Assembly: GCF_003610355.1 (NCBI RefSeq)
Contig: NZ_RAPY01000004.1
Location: 1 to 64,000, forward strand
DNA length: 64,000 nucleotides
DNA from: Sphingobacterium detergens
GTDB taxonomy: Bacteria > Bacteroidota > Bacteroidia > Sphingobacteriales > Sphingobacteriaceae
Direction: 5' to 3'
The translations under genes and the position numbers were made by a program. Under the pieces are notes generated by a model that was given only the letters and a program-made list of their open reading frames with translations, was not told where the DNA came from and ran no database searches. Each line of letters begins with the position of its first letter. Within the stretch, counting starts at the first letter, position 1. Below are positions 44,014 through 52,954 of the stretch, piece by piece.

Positions 44014-44628
44014 ATGGGTAATGCAGATGTAAAAAGGATCAAAATTCTAGAAGCTGCAACAAGGCGCTTTGCACACTTTGGAATGGCTAAAACCACGATG
44101 TCGGAGATAGCTAAAGATCTTAATTTTTCAAAAGCGCTGCTTTATTATTATTTTCCTGATAAAAACAGTTTGTATTCTGCTGTTTTTGAGTATGTTATTG
44201 ATAAAATGATTGAAGAGATCGAGGAGGTCATCGACAAAGGTGGCAACTTTGAAGAAATCATGATGTACTCTATTGATATGCGTGTCAAGGCAATCAATCA
44301 ATACTACAATTTATTCGAATATACCATGAAAATGGTTAAAGAGCTTCCGGATGAATTGGAGCAGGTATTCAAAGAATCCTATCTACGTGAAGTTGAAATC
44401 ATTGAAAAAATTCTTAAGATCGGCATAGATGCTGGGGAGATTCGGGTGGATGATCTGAACGAGACGGCTCGTATTTTATTGTATTCGTTATTTGGAATGC
44501 GTATGGGGATATTGAAAGATATGAAAAATATGTTGTTTCCAACCAAAGAAGAATTTGATCATATTCTCAGTTTGCAAAAGAAAATGATGAAAATCTTCTT
44601 GAATGGATTGCGTTATCAACGTAGTTAA
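44014..44628 (+). CDS. TetR/AcrR family transcriptional regulator
   Basis: A 204-residue regulator. The N-terminal helix-turn-helix is at residues about 10-55 (AATRRFAHFGMAKTTMSEIAKDLNFSKALLYYYFPDKNSLY). A helical ligand-binding and dimer domain follows. It is divergent from murB, with 104 bp between starts, and converges on the YpdA-type gene with a 4-bp overlap of stops. The ligand and targets are unknown. Confidence 0.92.
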   Translation: MGNADVKRIKILEAATRRFAHFGMAKTTMSEIAKDLNFSKALLYYYFPDKNSLYSAVFEYVIDKMIEEIEEVIDKGGNFEEIMMYSIDMRVKAINQYYNLFEYTMKMVKELPDELEQVFKESYLREVEIIEKILKIGIDAGEIRVDDLNETARILLYSLFGMRMGILKDMKNMLFPTKEEFDHILSLQKKMMKIFLNGLRYQRS

Positions 44629-45611
44629 ATCGACATTGACTGTATATGTGCGATGATCTGCTTCGCGTGGATACGTGAATTTTCAATAAACCAAAGATGG
44701 GTATTTAAACCTCCACATACTACACCTGCCAAGTATAGGCCTTTAATATTGGTTTCCATCGTCTGTTCGTTGTGATGGGGGATACAGGGTGTCTGGTTTG
44801 GGATATCAATTCCTACCTTCCTTAAAAAATCAAAATTTGGCCGATATCCAGTCAGCGCAAGTACAAAATCATTCTCGATCTCAATGATACCAGTCGATGT
44901 TTGGATAGTGGCGCTCGTTTCGCTAACCGCTGTTAATTCACTGTTGTAAAGTACATCGATTTCCCCAGCAGCAATTCTATTCTCAATGTCCGGTTTGACC
45001 CAATATTTTACCCTTGGGCTGATTTCATTACTCCGAATCACTAAGGTAACCTTTGCTCCTTTACGAAATGTTTCCAAAGCGGCATCTATTGATGAATTGC
45101 TTGCTCCTACGACAATCACCTTTTGACCACTGTAGTAATGAGGATCATCATAGTAGTGTCTCACCTTGTTCAGTTCTTCCCCAGGAATATTGAGTAGCAT
45201 GGGGATGTCATAAAAGCCAGTAGCAATGATAACTTTTCTTGTTGTGTAACTGCGTTTGCTTGTTGTGACATAAAAGTTTTCGGTCTCGTTTTTCTTGATA
45301 TCCAGTACTTCTTCAAACAGGTGAGTATCCAATTCAAATTTCTGTTGAATGCGTCTGTAATATTCTAAGGCTTCCGTTCTTCGGGGCTTTGGATTAGTTG
45401 TTACAAAAGGGATATCCCCAATCTCCAGTCGCTCAGAGGAAGAAAAAAAGGTCATATTTTGGGGATAGTTATAGAGCGAATTGACTAAACATCCTTTTTC
45501 CAAAATGAGGTAGTTAAGATTGGCCTGTTTTGCTTCCAAGGCACAGGCAAGGCCGATAGGTCCTCCGCCAACGATAATGATGTCATAGGTGGCTGTTGTG
45601 TTTTCGCTCAT
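44625..45611 (-). CDS. ypdA: YpdA-family FAD/NAD(P) oxidoreductase, putative bacillithiol disulfide reductase
   Basis: A 328-residue thioredoxin-reductase-like flavoprotein. The FAD-binding VGGGPIGLACALEA is at residues 14-27. The NAD(P)-binding VVGASNSSIDAALETFRKGAKVTLV is near residue 165, and the C-terminal FAD contact is GLYLAGVVCGG. There is no CxxC redox pair, as in YpdA/Bdr, which reduces bacillithiol disulfide. The thiol partner in this organism is an inference. Gene is 32 bp downstream of the FUSC gene, same strand. Confidence 0.85.
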   Translation of the reverse strand: MSENTTATYDIIIVGGGPIGLACALEAKQANLNYLILEKGCLVNSLYNYPQNMTFFSSSERLEIGDIPFVTTNPKPRRTEALEYYRRIQQKFELDTHLFEEVLDIKKNETENFYVTTSKRSYTTRKVIIATGFYDIPMLLNIPGEELNKVRHYYDDPHYYSGQKVIVVGASNSSIDAALETFRKGAKVTLVIRSNEISPRVKYWVKPDIENRIAAGEIDVLYNSELTAVSETSATIQTSTGIIEIENDFVLALTGYRPNFDFLRKVGIDIPNQTPCIPHHNEQTMETNIKGLYLAGVVCGGLNTHLWFIENSRIHAKQIIAHIQSMSI

Positions 45612-45642
45612 AAATGTAAATTTCGCTAATTTTTAGAATAAA

Positions 45643-47835
45643 TTAGCTTGCTAACTTAGATAATTCTGCTGCTTGTTCCGCAGCGCTTTTGTCATGGAGA
45701 TCCTGAACAATTTTATTTAAGTCCTGTGCAATTTTATACAGGAACTCCAATTGCTCTTCCAGGAGCTTCCCATCAGCGGAATTGATGTCGCTGTTGTCAA
45801 AACGATGATTGGAGATCTCTATTTCCATAGGTGAAAATACTGCACTGGAATCTTGTGAATACAGTAATTGAATAGATTGATCCAAGCTGTTTAATATTTT
45901 TCTTATGGTTCTGACATGGTCTTTGTTAAGGTAATTGTTGTCCATTTCATCCAAGTGATTCATTAGTGTAACAGAAAACGAAGCTAGAATATGATTGAAT
46001 ATGACAAATTTATTGACCTCCTTGCTGTATTTCTGTCTTTTTTTAGGCTCAGTCAGCATACGTTGAAAGGTAGATCCCATATTCGCGGTTTCGACATAAA
46101 CGGCTTTTCTTGCTAATTTATAGTCAGTAATCGAAGGGGCCTGTCCTGCAATTTCTTTTAATGCCTGGAAGATATAATTGTAATTGGCAATCAAAAGCTT
46201 TCGCATAGATTCCTTCACCTGCATACTCTCCCAATTCGGAAAAATAATATAACTGGATAGGAAAGCAATCATACCTCCGATGAATGTGTCCAAAATGCGT
46301 TCTTTGGTTACTTCCAAGGTGTTCGAGCTTACAAAGCTGAGCATGATTAATACGTAAGGAGTCATAAATAGGACAGCGACTACATAATTGACTCTAAATA
46401 AGCTATAGGCTGTCAGGAAGAAAAAGACCAGCAGCACGAATAGTATCGTCGGATCATGTATCGTCAATAGGATGACGGCGCCGATTAGTCCGCCGATGGT
46501 GGTTCCGATAAGACGTTGTATATTTCGCTCTTTTGTAAGACCAAAGCCTGGTTTCAGGATAACCATGATTGTCAGTAATATCCAATAGACATTATTGGTG
46601 ATATTGGTTGTCTCAAAAACATAATACGTGACTGACATAACGATTGCCATACGACAAGCATGTCTAAAGATTGTCGATTTTAAGGTAAGGTTTTCACGAA
46701 ATTTTTTCAGGTCAATGGCTGAGCTTTGGACGAAACGTTTAGCGTCATCAATTTCTTTCCTTTTGATGTCGTCGGGTTGCAGGTGTGAATAGCCATAGAT
46801 GTTTTTTATACGACGGACCAGGTCACGTAAATTGATTAGAACTTTACGCAGAGCAAAAGTACTGTATTGATTTTCTTTGTCGAGCTGATCAATCTTCGCA
46901 TGAAGACGTGTGAGGTCCGCATCGAAATCATACAGCGGCTTGGGCTGAATATTCGTGTTGAGCTGATAAGCTAAATTGTCGAGCTCGTTTGTGTATTTTA
47001 AAATAACATTTTTGAAATCATCTAGAATGCCGGTTGGACCAAAGCGTTCGCTAATTGTATTGTAGTCATAGTGTGCAGCCATACTTTGCTCAAACAGATC
47101 AACAATATCATTAAAGATCAGTGTAAGGTAGCGGCCTACTTTTGTTGTATCCTTAATGGATCGTTTACTTTGAAACAGCAGATCTCTAACGTTTTCCTGA
47201 TGCTGATTTACTTCAACTTGTTTGTCGATCAGTTTCAGGTAATTTTTATCATTGTCGATTTTAGCATCATAAAAGTTTGCTTTTAGCCGAATATAATCTG
47301 CCACATAACGAATGGTTTCTGCGAGTTCCTGTTCGGCTAATCGATAGGGGCGTACTTGTGTGATGGAGAGACTGATTGCAATATACCAAAGCCCACCAAG
47401 TGTATAGAATCCGAGGTAGTTAATCGCTTGGTCAAGAGGGTAATGTATCTGTACGTGGATCAGCATCATCAGTATACACATCAAGCCTACATTGGCTGCC
47501 CGACCATTGAATACCGCAAACATCGCAAATATAAAACAGGCTATTCCGATAAAAATGGCGAGGAGATATACATTTTGATTGACAAGATTGGTGAGGATAA
47601 ATGTCAAAGTGGTCAGTATTGCTCCTGCAATCATACCTTTGCGTCTATGACTCGGTGCCCCTGGCGTGTCGGATAGTCCAACTAAAAGAGCCCCCAAAGA
47701 TACAATGGTTCCATTGGTAAACTGTCCGATGGTAGCAAAGATCAGGACAGGCACAATGCATCCGATGGTGATCCGGAGCCCATCTGCAAAATATTGACTG
47801 TAGAAAAAACTTTTTATTTCTTGTGTCTGTTTCAT
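45643..47835 (-). CDS. FUSC (YccS/YhfK-type) family inner-membrane protein
   Basis: A 730-residue membrane protein with two blocks of about five to six helices (about 15-165 and 395-530). They are separated by a long soluble helical region and followed by a C-terminal soluble domain. This duplicated layout matches the YccS/YhfK branch of the aromatic-acid/fusaric-acid resistance superfamily; the substrate is unknown. ATG 47835 (MKQTQEIK) is preferred to an upstream GTG at 47847. It is likely co-transcribed with ypdA downstream. Confidence 0.85.
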   Translation of the reverse strand: MKQTQEIKSFFYSQYFADGLRITIGCIVPVLIFATIGQFTNGTIVSLGALLVGLSDTPGAPSHRRKGMIAGAILTTLTFILTNLVNQNVYLLAIFIGIACFIFAMFAVFNGRAANVGLMCILMMLIHVQIHYPLDQAINYLGFYTLGGLWYIAISLSITQVRPYRLAEQELAETIRYVADYIRLKANFYDAKIDNDKNYLKLIDKQVEVNQHQENVRDLLFQSKRSIKDTTKVGRYLTLIFNDIVDLFEQSMAAHYDYNTISERFGPTGILDDFKNVILKYTNELDNLAYQLNTNIQPKPLYDFDADLTRLHAKIDQLDKENQYSTFALRKVLINLRDLVRRIKNIYGYSHLQPDDIKRKEIDDAKRFVQSSAIDLKKFRENLTLKSTIFRHACRMAIVMSVTYYVFETTNITNNVYWILLTIMVILKPGFGLTKERNIQRLIGTTIGGLIGAVILLTIHDPTILFVLLVFFFLTAYSLFRVNYVVAVLFMTPYVLIMLSFVSSNTLEVTKERILDTFIGGMIAFLSSYIIFPNWESMQVKESMRKLLIANYNYIFQALKEIAGQAPSITDYKLARKAVYVETANMGSTFQRMLTEPKKRQKYSKEVNKFVIFNHILASFSVTLMNHLDEMDNNYLNKDHVRTIRKILNSLDQSIQLLYSQDSSAVFSPMEIEISNHRFDNSDINSADGKLLEEQLEFLYKIAQDLNKIVQDLHDKSAAEQAAELSKLAS

Positions 47836-47985
47836 AATGTATAGCACAAATATAAGAGATAAGGCTATATTAGCCTGTGGTTTCTCTGTTTGCTGTAATA
47901 ATATACTAAAAACGAAAAATTACTAAATTTCATTAATATCTTTATAATATTTTGATGTTTTTTTTGATTAATTTATATTTTTTTA

Positions 47986-48014
47986 TTTGTTTAAATATAA
48001 TATTGCTATATTTG
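47986..48014 (+). promoter_or_regulatory. Bacteroidota promoter of ppc
   Basis: TTTG (47986-47989), 17 nt, TATATTTG (48007-48014) match the -33/-7 consensus, about 80 bp before the ppc ATG. Confidence 0.65.
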
Positions 48015-48094
48015 GCACATAGGGTAATTTCAGATATATTACAAAAACTCAAGAGTCACCTAAACTCTCTTGACCATTTTTCAAAGATTTAAAT

Positions 48095-50671
48095 ATGAAG
48101 CAAAGTAAAAATGAGGCCGTCTTTCAGGACGAGGTATTGACACGCTTTGAACTTTTCAAAAGTTTGTTTTTAACATTACCATTTCAACGTGTTAAAGATA
48201 CAGGTACTTTATTGCCATTTTTTGCAAAGCAGTGCGAGAAGGGTGTTGACCAACATTTGACTCCAGATGAGATTATAAAGAGTTTCTTCGATCAGCATGA
48301 AGAGTTTTCTTCGGAAGAACAACGCATAGACTTACTGTTTCGTTTTGTCCAATATATAGAACGTCAGGTTGTATTGTTTGATGCAATAGAGGATTCGTCA
48401 TTTCAAATGGTTGGCCGTGGTGATGATGAAAATGTCTTGGGGGCATTGATCAAGAATGCGGAGGGGAATGGTGATATGCGACGAAAAATCGTTTCCAAAT
48501 TAAAAGATTTCTCCGTTCGTCTGGTACTTACCGCTCATCCTACTCAATTTTATCCTGGACCAGTTTTGGGGATTATCAATGATCTGATCGATGCGATAAA
48601 GACCAATGATATCCATAGTATACATTTATTGTTACAGCAGTTAGGTAAAACACCATTTATCAATAAAAATAAACCTACACCGGTAGACGAGGCAGCAAGT
48701 TTAGCTTGGTTTTTGGAGAATGTATTTTATAAGGTAGCTTCCGAGATCCAGTCTTTTATTGATGATGAATTGGATGTTGATACTGAAGAGGTAAAACAGC
48801 TTATCGAATTGGGCTTTTGGCCAGGAGGAGACCGTGATGGAAATCCGAATGTAAGCGTTGAAAGTACCAAGAAAGTCGCCGCTTTACTACGTACGATTTT
48901 GTTTAGATGTTATTACCGCGATTTCCGTATTGTAAGACGTCGTATTACATTCAGAGGTGTAGAGGAATACATGGAGAACTTACAGACCCTGTTTTACGAA
49001 AATAGCTTTAACCCTGTCGAACATCCAGAAGATGAAACCGACAATATCATTACGAATTTAAAGGCGATCAAAAACGTATTGGAAGAATATCACAATGGTC
49101 TCTTTGTTGAGATTGTTGATGATTTGCTTCGTAAGGTAATGACATTCGGTTGTTTTTTCACGACTTTAGATATCAGACAGGATAGCCGTATACTACGTGA
49201 TGCAACAGATTATTTGATTCAACAAAATCAGGAAGCTACTGGTGTTCCATTAAATTACTTGGAACTGAATGAAGCTGATAAACAGAAAGCCTTGAAGTTT
49301 AAGGAACTGGATCTAAGTGTCGGTGATGATGCAGATCCATTGACAAAAGATACATCTGGTGTGATTAAATTGCTTAAGGAAATTCAACGGTCGGGTTCTG
49401 AGCGTGCTGCACAGCGTTTTATTATTAGTAATTGCCAACAGGCAAGTGATATTTTGGGATTGCGTCAGTTGTTTTTGTGGTCTGGTTGGAAGAAAGATGC
49501 ATTAACAATAGATTTCGTGCCTCTATTTGAAACAGTAGATGATCTGACCAGAGCTGCCGATGTCATGAAAACGCTTTATAGCAACAAAGAATATAAGGCG
49601 CATCTGAAACGCAGAGGAAATAAGCAGACCATTATGCTTGGCTATTCGGATAGTACAAAAGATGGAGGTTACCTAATGGCCAACTGGTCAATCTATAGAG
49701 CAAAAATAGAGTTGACGGCCATCTCCCGCGAATACGATGTTGATCTTGTCTTTTTTGATGGACGTGGGGGACCTCCGGCACGTGGAGGAGGTAAAACACA
49801 ACGCTTTTATGCTTCCATGGGTAAAGAAATTGCCAATGATCATATTCAATTAACGATACAGGGGCAGACGATCAGTAGCCAATACGGCTCATTGGATACG
49901 GCTCGATTTAATATAGAGCAGCTCCTACATGCGGGTATTATCTCTGATTTAAAACAACGGGTAGGTGATACGCTGACCAAACATCAGCAAGAAATTATTG
50001 ATAAATTGGCCGAACTGAGCCATCATAAATTTATGGACCTTCGTACCAATAAGTTATTCCTGCCTTATCTGGAAACGATGTCACCGTTGAAAGCACTTTC
50101 ATCCATCAATATTTCAAGCCGACCTGTAAAAAGGAATTCGGGGCGGGAATTACGTCTGGAAGACCTACGTGCGATCAGTTTCGTTACTTCGTGGAGTCAA
50201 TTGAAGCAAAATATCCCTGGGTTTTACGGGGTTGGGACAGCTTTACAGTGGGCCGAGAAGAATAATCTATGGAAAGATGTACAACAATTGTATGTTTCTT
50301 CGGGATTCTTCCAGACCTTGATTGACAACTGTATGATGTCCATGACCAAATCTAATTTTGATATCACAGCGTACATGAAAGACGATAAGGTGTATGGTGA
50401 ATTTTGGAAAAATCTTCATGCGGAATACCAGATTACCAAAGAGTATTTGTTAAAACTCAGTGGGACATCTAAATTGATGGAGAACTACCCCGTAGACCGT
50501 GAGTCAATTTTGGCGCGAGAAGGCATCGTATTGCCTTTGTTGGTGATTCAACATTATGCAATTCGTGCACTCAATTCGGATAAACTGGATGAGGCACAAC
50601 GGGAGGATTATTCAAAGTTGATCGCACGGACAATATTCGGTGTCATCAATGCGGGAAGGAATGTTGCGTAA
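48095..50671 (+). CDS. ppc: Phosphoenolpyruvate carboxylase
   Basis: An 858-residue enzyme making oxaloacetate from PEP and bicarbonate, an anaplerotic step in the cytoplasm. Catalytic segments: VLTAHPTQ (E. coli VLTAHPTE), FWPGGDRDGNPNV, TLDIRQDSR, MLGYSDSTKDGG and the loop FFDGRGGPPARGGGKT. In the last, the His of the classical FHGRGG motif is replaced by Asp. The C terminus is NAGRNVA rather than the usual QNTG. The enzyme belongs to a divergent Bacteroidota group; activity is likely but regulation may differ. Confidence 0.93.
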   Translation: MKQSKNEAVFQDEVLTRFELFKSLFLTLPFQRVKDTGTLLPFFAKQCEKGVDQHLTPDEIIKSFFDQHEEFSSEEQRIDLLFRFVQYIERQVVLFDAIEDSSFQMVGRGDDENVLGALIKNAEGNGDMRRKIVSKLKDFSVRLVLTAHPTQFYPGPVLGIINDLIDAIKTNDIHSIHLLLQQLGKTPFINKNKPTPVDEAASLAWFLENVFYKVASEIQSFIDDELDVDTEEVKQLIELGFWPGGDRDGNPNVSVESTKKVAALLRTILFRCYYRDFRIVRRRITFRGVEEYMENLQTLFYENSFNPVEHPEDETDNIITNLKAIKNVLEEYHNGLFVEIVDDLLRKVMTFGCFFTTLDIRQDSRILRDATDYLIQQNQEATGVPLNYLELNEADKQKALKFKELDLSVGDDADPLTKDTSGVIKLLKEIQRSGSERAAQRFIISNCQQASDILGLRQLFLWSGWKKDALTIDFVPLFETVDDLTRAADVMKTLYSNKEYKAHLKRRGNKQTIMLGYSDSTKDGGYLMANWSIYRAKIELTAISREYDVDLVFFDGRGGPPARGGGKTQRFYASMGKEIANDHIQLTIQGQTISSQYGSLDTARFNIEQLLHAGIISDLKQRVGDTLTKHQQEIIDKLAELSHHKFMDLRTNKLFLPYLETMSPLKALSSINISSRPVKRNSGRELRLEDLRAISFVTSWSQLKQNIPGFYGVGTALQWAEKNNLWKDVQQLYVSSGFFQTLIDNCMMSMTKSNFDITAYMKDDKVYGEFWKNLHAEYQITKEYLLKLSGTSKLMENYPVDRESILAREGIVLPLLVIQHYAIRALNSDKLDEAQREDYSKLIARTIFGVINAGRNVA

Positions 50672-50719
50672 TTTTTGTTTCTTTTCGCAGATAAGGTTTC
50701 GCAGAAAGTATATTTTATC

Positions 50720-50727
50720 TACTTTTG
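50720..50727 (+). promoter_or_regulatory. -7 element of the DUF4142-type lipoprotein gene
   Basis: TACTTTTG matches TAnnTTTG and lies 19 bp before the ATG at 50747, which would give a very short leader. The -33 position has only a weak TTTCG. Confidence 0.35.
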
Positions 50728-50746
50728 TATAGTTAAGAAAATTGAT

Positions 50747-51292
50747 ATGAAGATTAATAAGTTATTTATTGTAGCTGCTTGTGCGAGTACTGTATTTGCG
50801 TCTTGTGGTGAAACAGCTGCAAATAGACAGCGTCAATATGCCAATGCATCTCTAGCAGATGGTGATGCTTTTGCAATGATTAAATTCGTTGGTGAGGAAG
50901 GTAACTATTTAGTAAACCTTGCTGATGTAGCGGCAAAACAATCAACTTCAACAGAAGTTAAGAATGTGGCGGCTAAAATTAAAGAAGCTTATGCGACCGT
51001 ATTGCCTGAGTTGGATGGTTTGGCAAAAGAGTTACATGTAGGTGATGCACAACGCGGTGTGCCTGCGTTTCAAACTCCGGCTTCAATCGGATCAGATAGC
51101 ACTGCTGCATTCAATGATAAAGCTTTTTTAGCATTGGTTCTTGAAAAACAAGGTGAGATCGATAGCAGATTAACCCGTGAAGAACATAACACCAATCATA
51201 GTGTTATTCATGTTTCCGAGGAATCTTTGAAAAAAGTTGAAGAAATCTATAAATTGGCTGGTGGAAAAGTGGAAGGCCACGGTCACCACTAA
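50747..51292 (+). CDS. DUF4142-type helical lipoprotein
   Basis: A 181-residue lipoprotein with a lipobox ending at C20 (VFASC). The mature part is all-helical, with ADGDAFAMIKFVGEEGNYLVNLADVAAKQSTSTEVKNVAAKIKEAY-like segments resembling the ferritin-like DUF4142 family. The tail is His-rich (VEGHGHH). ATG 50747 is chosen over an earlier frame start at 50675, because the signal peptide and a -7 element fit it. It is probably a periplasmic or outer-membrane-attached protein of unknown role. Confidence 0.75.
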   Translation: MKINKLFIVAACASTVFASCGETAANRQRQYANASLADGDAFAMIKFVGEEGNYLVNLADVAAKQSTSTEVKNVAAKIKEAYATVLPELDGLAKELHVGDAQRGVPAFQTPASIGSDSTAAFNDKAFLALVLEKQGEIDSRLTREEHNTNHSVIHVSEESLKKVEEIYKLAGGKVEGHGHH

Positions 51293-51312
51293 ATAACAAC
51301 TTATATCGGAAG

Positions 51313-51350
51313 AAAAAGGAATATTCGGTTAGCTGAATATTCCTTTTTTT
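51313..51350 (+). terminator. Intrinsic terminator after the DUF4142-type gene
   Basis: GGAATATTC (51318-51326) pairs with GAATATTCC (51335-51343), with A5 before and T7 after. Confidence 0.9.
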
Positions 51351-51688
51351 ATGCTGTTGTTTACTTGTTATTCTATATAGGTAATTGAATGGTCTATAAC
51401 AGTAGTAAATAAGACAGGTGAGGAGAGGATAAAACCATACTGCTGGGTGTTTATATTGGGATTTTACAAGATATTTCTGAACGCCATTTTAAACGCTGTC
51501 ATTCGAAATAGGTTTTATTTTTGGGATGAAATAGGTACGGTTTTTCATAAAAATAGGGGAGTCAAAAAGAGAAATAATTTGTTGAGTTGTTAAATTAATA
51601 ATAACTTAACATTACTATAATACAGTTATTAATAACTGTGGTTATTTTAGCATGATTTAATCAAATAATAGATAAGAAACAATATAAC
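51351..51688. other. Intergenic region upstream of ppx/gppA
   Basis: There is no coding frame. Its 3' part holds TGTTAA (51594-51599) and a TTAACA, plus the 18-bp palindrome listed separately. The rest shows nothing recognisable. Confidence 0.4.
51622..51639. promoter_or_regulatory. 18-bp perfect palindrome upstream of ppx/gppA
   Basis: ACAGTTATTAATAACTGT is perfectly self-complementary and centred 58 bp before the start codon. This is a typical size for a dimeric regulator's operator. Confidence 0.4.
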
Positions 51689-52567
51689 GTGAGATACGCT
51701 GCTATAGACATAGGCTCCAATGCGGTCCGTCTTTTGATCGCTGATATCATTGGCCAAAAGGATCAATACAATTTTAAAAAAAATACGCTTTTACGGGTTC
51801 CTTTACGCCTGGGCGATGATGCATTCATTCAGCAGGAAATCTCTCCCAGAAAGGCAGAGAGCTTGATAAAAACGATGAAGGCATTTCGCGAATTGATGGA
51901 TGTTTATCATGTTGAAGACTATATGGCTTGTGCAACCTCTGCGATGCGTGATGCTAAAAATGGCGCTGATATTGTTGCGGAAGTCAAGAAAAACGGAATC
52001 AATATAGATATTATAGAAGGGGCGAAGGAAGCTGAAATTATCTACAACAGCCATTGGGATAATAAGATGGAAAAAGACAAGGTATATCTTTATATCGATG
52101 TTGGTGGTGGTAGTACCGAATTGTCTTTATTTGCGAATGGTGTACTGGTGAATTCGAGATCCTTTAATTTAGGTACAATACGTATTCTGGATAATCAGGA
52201 TAAAGCAGAAACCTGGGATGAGCTCAAAGAGTGGGTCCGAAGCAACACACACATGTATAAACAGGTCATCGGGATAGGAACCGGTGGTAACATCAATAAA
52301 TTGGCCCGGTTGTCTAATGAGAAATTAGATAAGCCTCTGTCTTACGCAAAATTGAAAGCGGTGTATGAACATTTATCGTCTTTCTCTTTAAAGGAACGTA
52401 TTATTTTACTAGGTCTCAATGAAGATAGAGCGGATGTAATTATCCCTGCTAGTGAGATTTTTCTGACGATTATGAAGTACGGTCGTCTAAAACAAATCAT
52501 TGTTCCCCGTGTAGGTTTGGTCGATGGTGTAATTAGAACCTTGATCAATAGGAATTTAGTGAAATAA
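51689..52567 (+). CDS. Ppx/GppA family exopolyphosphatase/pppGpp phosphohydrolase
   Basis: A 292-residue ASKHA-fold phosphatase. Phosphate-1 motif AIDIGSNAVRLLIADI is at residues 5-20, and the phosphate-2 motif YIDVGGGSTELSLFANG near residue 134. It has only the two-domain core (E. coli Ppx is 513), as in short actinobacterial and Bacteroidota members. The start must be the GTG at 51689: it is the only start codon directly before the phosphate-1 motif. It hydrolyses polyphosphate or pppGpp; which one is not decidable here. Confidence 0.9.
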   Translation: MRYAAIDIGSNAVRLLIADIIGQKDQYNFKKNTLLRVPLRLGDDAFIQQEISPRKAESLIKTMKAFRELMDVYHVEDYMACATSAMRDAKNGADIVAEVKKNGINIDIIEGAKEAEIIYNSHWDNKMEKDKVYLYIDVGGGSTELSLFANGVLVNSRSFNLGTIRILDNQDKAETWDELKEWVRSNTHMYKQVIGIGTGGNINKLARLSNEKLDKPLSYAKLKAVYEHLSSFSLKERIILLGLNEDRADVIIPASEIFLTIMKYGRLKQIIVPRVGLVDGVIRTLINRNLVK

Positions 52568-52590
52568 AGTATTAAAAAGCATTTTTCACC

Positions 52591-52620
52591 TTGCAAAAGA
52601 AGGAAAAATCTTTATTTTTG
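52591..52620 (+). promoter_or_regulatory. Promoter of tRNA-Leu
   Basis: TTG (52591-52593), 19 nt, TATTTTTG (52613-52620) fit the Bacteroidota consensus, 21 bp before the tRNA. Confidence 0.6.
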
Positions 52621-52641
52621 TGATACCAAAGGCGAATGTGA

Positions 52642-52725
52642 GCCCAGGTGGCGAAATTGGTAGACGCACCATCTTGAGGGGGTGGCGCTCGTATGGGCGT
52701 GGCAGTTCGAATCTGCTCCTGGGCA
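52642..52725 (+). tRNA. tRNA-Leu (GAG)
   Basis: An 84-nt class II tRNA: acceptor GCCCAGG/CCTGGGC, anticodon stem CCATC/GGTGG with loop TTGAGGG (anticodon GAG), long variable arm CGCTCGTATGGGCG, T arm GGCAG-TTCGAAT-CTGCT, discriminator A. CCA is not encoded. Confidence 0.95.
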
Positions 52726-52728
52726 CTT

Positions 52729-52765
52729 AAGGAGACACTAGATCATAGTTGTCTCCTTTTTTTAT
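52729..52765 (+). terminator. Intrinsic terminator after tRNA-Leu
   Basis: AAGGAGACA (52729-52737) pairs with TGTCTCCTT (52750-52758), with inner ACTA/TAGT and a T7 tail. Confidence 0.9.
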
Positions 52766-52879
52766 GCGATTTTGTTACCTGTTTTTCGCTTTTAATTGTT
52801 AGCACATTTAATTTGTGATTTAGAAAAAACGCAAATCAATGTAACATAAATTAGATATACCTAGAAATTTTTGTTGTTC

Positions 52880-52912
52880 TTTGGCAGATCGTGGGACAAT
52901 TGTGTATCTTGC
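52880..52912 (+). promoter_or_regulatory. Likely promoter of the TPR-LuxR regulator gene
   Basis: TTTG (52880-52883), 21 nt, TATCTTGC (52905-52912): a good -33 element with a -7 element one base off TAnnTTTG. Confidence 0.4.
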
Positions 52913-52954
52913 GCCCTCGGATTTTAGAATATTCTGAAGACTTTGCATCTAGTC

